Shown: positions 14,081 to 15,629 of the stretch, in pieces
Layout: each line of letters starts with the position of its first letter
How positions within the stretch are numbered: the first letter of the stretch is position 1
Origin: an uncultured Peptoniphilus sp.
GTDB lineage: Bacteria; Bacillota; Clostridia; Tissierellales; Peptoniphilaceae
Assembly: GCA_946999425.1 (NCBI GenBank)
Contig: CAMQDG010000036.1
Coordinates: 1-15,629, forward strand
Direction: 5' to 3'
DNA: 15,629 nt
The notes under the pieces: model-generated
Database searches by the model: none
The model's input: the letters and a program-made list of their open reading frames with translations, nothing else
Told to the model about the DNA's origin: nothing
Made by a program: the position numbers and the translations under genes

Positions 14081-15064
14081 TTATTTAATGACTTTATATA
14101 ACTCATCAGGTTTTGGCTCAACTATTTTTTCTTTTTTATCAGAAATTAAGTACATTCCCTTTTCAACTATTTTACCTATATCGCTTATATTCAAGTTTAA
14201 ATGCTTGCCACTTTCTATTATGCTCTTTGCATTTTTTTCTTCAGCTACAAAAAGCATAGATCCGCTTGAAATTAGTCTCAAGGGATCAATTTTATAATAA
14301 TTACAAATCTTTTTCGTAACTTCATTAATTGGCACTTTATCTTTTTCAATCTCTATTCCATATCCTGAGCTGTTTGCCATTTCCCATGCAGCCCCAAGAA
14401 GACCGCCTTCAGTTATATCATGAAGATTTTTTACTCCAACTTTTTTTGCAATTTCAGACTCTGTCTTTACGGAAATTAAATTTTTAAAAGATTTTGCAAG
14501 TGTTATTTCATCAGAAGTTAAAATATTCTTGACATTATTAAAATCATCATGAGCTATAATTGAAGTTCCTTCAATTCCCACATACTTAGAAACTAAAATT
14601 CTGTCTCCAGGTTTTATTTCATCTCTTTTTGGAATATTATTTTTAGAAACTTTCGCGATTACACTGGTTATAATTACCACTTTAGATACTGCATCAGTTA
14701 TCTCAGTATGTCCTCCTACAATATCAACATTTAATTTATCTGCAGCTTTGGAAGCATCTTTTACAATATTTTCTATTTCATCTTTACTTATGTTTTTAGG
14801 TAATAGACAACACATCAAAAGTCCTACTGGTTCTGCACATTCACAATAAGCATCATTGCAAGAAATGTTAACCGCTAAATTTCCAATATTTTGTGATGCT
14901 CCTGTTATAGGATCTGTAGAAACCACAATTAAATCTTCTTTAAAATCCATAATAGAACAATCCATGCCCACCTTTGATGAACTGACTACTTCTTTTCTCT
15001 TTATGTTTAAATTTTTAAAAATTAATTTTTCCAAATCACTATTAGAGATTTTTCCTATTTCCAT
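14081..15064 (-). CDS. AIR synthase-related protein (PurM/HypE/ThiL superfamily)
   Basis: Protein of 327 residues from the PurM-like ATP-binding superfamily, which includes HypE, SelD, ThiL and PurL. Visible motifs are VGMDCSIMDF (32-41), STDPITGA (49-56), NIGNLAVNISCNDA (59-72), GGHTEIT (117-123) and HDITEGGLLGAAWEMA (215-230), plus a C-terminal DELYKV ending. The HypE C-terminal PRIC cysteine needed for cyanide transfer is absent and no hyp genes are nearby, so hydrogenase maturation is not supported. The substrate is unknown. The stretch SCNDAYCECAEPVGLLMCC (68-86) is unusually rich in cysteine. The ATG overlaps the stop of the upstream PilN-like gene by one base (TAATG), with GGAGG five bases before it, so co-expression is likely. 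Confidence 0.82.
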   Translation of the reverse strand: MEIGKISNSDLEKLIFKNLNIKRKEVVSSSKVGMDCSIMDFKEDLIVVSTDPITGASQNIGNLAVNISCNDAYCECAEPVGLLMCCLLPKNISKDEIENIVKDASKAADKLNVDIVGGHTEITDAVSKVVIITSVIAKVSKNNIPKRDEIKPGDRILVSKYVGIEGTSIIAHDDFNNVKNILTSDEITLAKSFKNLISVKTESEIAKKVGVKNLHDITEGGLLGAAWEMANSSGYGIEIEKDKVPINEVTKKICNYYKIDPLRLISSGSMLFVAEEKNAKSIIESGKHLNLNISDIGKIVEKGMYLISDKKEKIVEPKPDELYKVIK

Positions 15065-15629
15065 TATTCCTCCATACTTATTATAAAATAAATGGCATCT
15101 TTTTTATCCAAACTTATACTTGGATTAAATGTCTTTAATTTTTCTTTTAAATACATTGCCTTTTCATTATCTTTTGCAAGTCCTTTTATTTCAATTTTTT
15201 GATTATCCATATAATAGTCTGTTATTAATATATCATCTGACTTTTCAGATAATAAAATATTTAATACTTTATTAAATTTTTTAGTTAAATCTTTTTCTTC
15301 CACATCTACAATTTGAACTTTAGCCTTTGAGCTATTTTCTGAAATTTCATCAATTAATTTTTTATTTTCTAACTTTAAATTCTGAAGTTCTCTCTTTGAA
15401 TTATTAAAAAAAAACAAATTTGCTAAGGCAAAAATTAAAAATATAGAGGTTACAATTTGAAGATTTTTATTTTTTAATTTAACTTTTCTTTTACTTTTAG
15501 GAATTTGAGAATTTAAAATGTCAAAAGATTCAACTTTAAATTCTCTGAATAAATCTTTATATCTTTGAAAATCAAAAAATAAATCCCCACTTAAATAAAT
15601 CCTTTCAAATTTCTTTTCTTGTAATTTCC
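15064..15629 (-). CDS. PilM/PilN-like membrane protein (3' part, cut by window edge)
   Basis: The frame is open to the right edge, showing the last 187 residues. The TTG at 15417 that could pass for a start lies inside a membrane helix, so the true start is outside the window. Visible in order: FERIYLSGDLFFDFQRYKDL, then a short strand ending FDIL, resembling the C-terminal end of the PilM actin-like fold; a basic stretch (KSKRKVKLKNKN); one membrane helix (LQIVTSIFLIFALANLFFF); a coiled coil (LQNLKLENKKLIDEI); and a C-terminal domain with strands around QKIEIKGLAKDNEKAMYLKE and a final YFII. The last three parts match PilN-like pilus assembly proteins (short cytoplasmic part, helix, coiled coil, ferredoxin-like fold). 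A PilM-PilN fusion is my inference. Type IV pilus or competence-type secretion is the likely context. Confidence 0.55.
   Translation of the reverse strand, partial: KLQEKKFERIYLSGDLFFDFQRYKDLFREFKVESFDILNSQIPKSKRKVKLKNKNLQIVTSIFLIFALANLFFFNNSKRELQNLKLENKKLIDEISENSSKAKVQIVDVEEKDLTKKFNKVLNILLSEKSDDILITDYYMDNQKIEIKGLAKDNEKAMYLKEKLKTFNPSISLDKKDAIYFIISMEE

Noticed and set aside
14081..15064. Calling the PurM-like protein HypE
   Set aside because: The C-terminal PRIC cysteine and neighbouring hyp genes are absent.
15415..15417. TTG as the start of the right-edge gene
   Set aside because: It falls inside a membrane helix and the frame stays open to the window end with sensible protein sequence; no ribosome binding site precedes it.

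Overview
The window is a low-GC, gene-dense Firmicutes-type chromosome segment. Shine-Dalgarno sequences are strong (AGGAGG-like), TTG starts occur, genes are tightly overlapped, and coding is on the minus strand except for one gene. Gene content and style (ECF transporter core next to truA, fused rph-rdgB, amidase with copper-amine-oxidase-like domains) suggest an anaerobic clostridial or Tissierellia-type bacterium such as the Peptoniphilus/Anaerococcus group. That placement is inference from style, not from a marker gene.

Region 1 (1-5860, minus strand) is one tightly packed run in transcription order: pyrF, pyrE, a DUF1232/YkvA-like membrane protein, a 3-methyladenine DNA glycosylase, an Asp/Glu-racemase-family protein, ecfA1, ecfA2, ecfT and truA (cut by the left edge). 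Most junctions overlap or are only a few bases apart, so an operon is likely. It combines pyrimidine synthesis, DNA repair, a racemase and the shared energising module of vitamin ECF transporters.

Region 2 (5891-7921, minus) is a four-gene unit: a YbjQ-family protein, an ECF-type sigma factor, a small membrane protein that could be its anti-sigma factor, and a zinc-ribbon membrane protein with a large predicted outside domain. An intrinsic terminator follows.

Region 3 (7971-10118) is an ABC-2-type exporter operon with its own terminator and promoter. Its permease looks ordinary. Its nucleotide-binding protein is striking: the first half of the P-loop, the signature motif, the catalytic Glu of Walker B, the D-loop and the switch His are all substituted, and a roughly 100-residue acidic tail with an internal repeat has been added. 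This is the most unusual item in the window. The intergenic region carries divergent promoters for this operon and for ychF.

Region 4 (10119-11397) holds ychF on the plus strand, a hairpin terminator able to serve both strands, and a tRNA-His gene on the minus strand whose promoter overlaps the stop codon of the next gene.

Region 5 (11394-15629, minus) reads, in transcription order: a PilM/PilN-like membrane protein (cut by the right edge), an AIR-synthase/HypE-like protein, a secreted N-acetylmuramoyl-L-alanine amidase and an RNase PH-RdgB fusion. No CRISPR array, insertion sequence, prophage or attachment site was seen, and no gene-free stretch exceeds 300 bases. Several starts were moved inward from the longest open frame because a clear ribosome binding site lies inside it.
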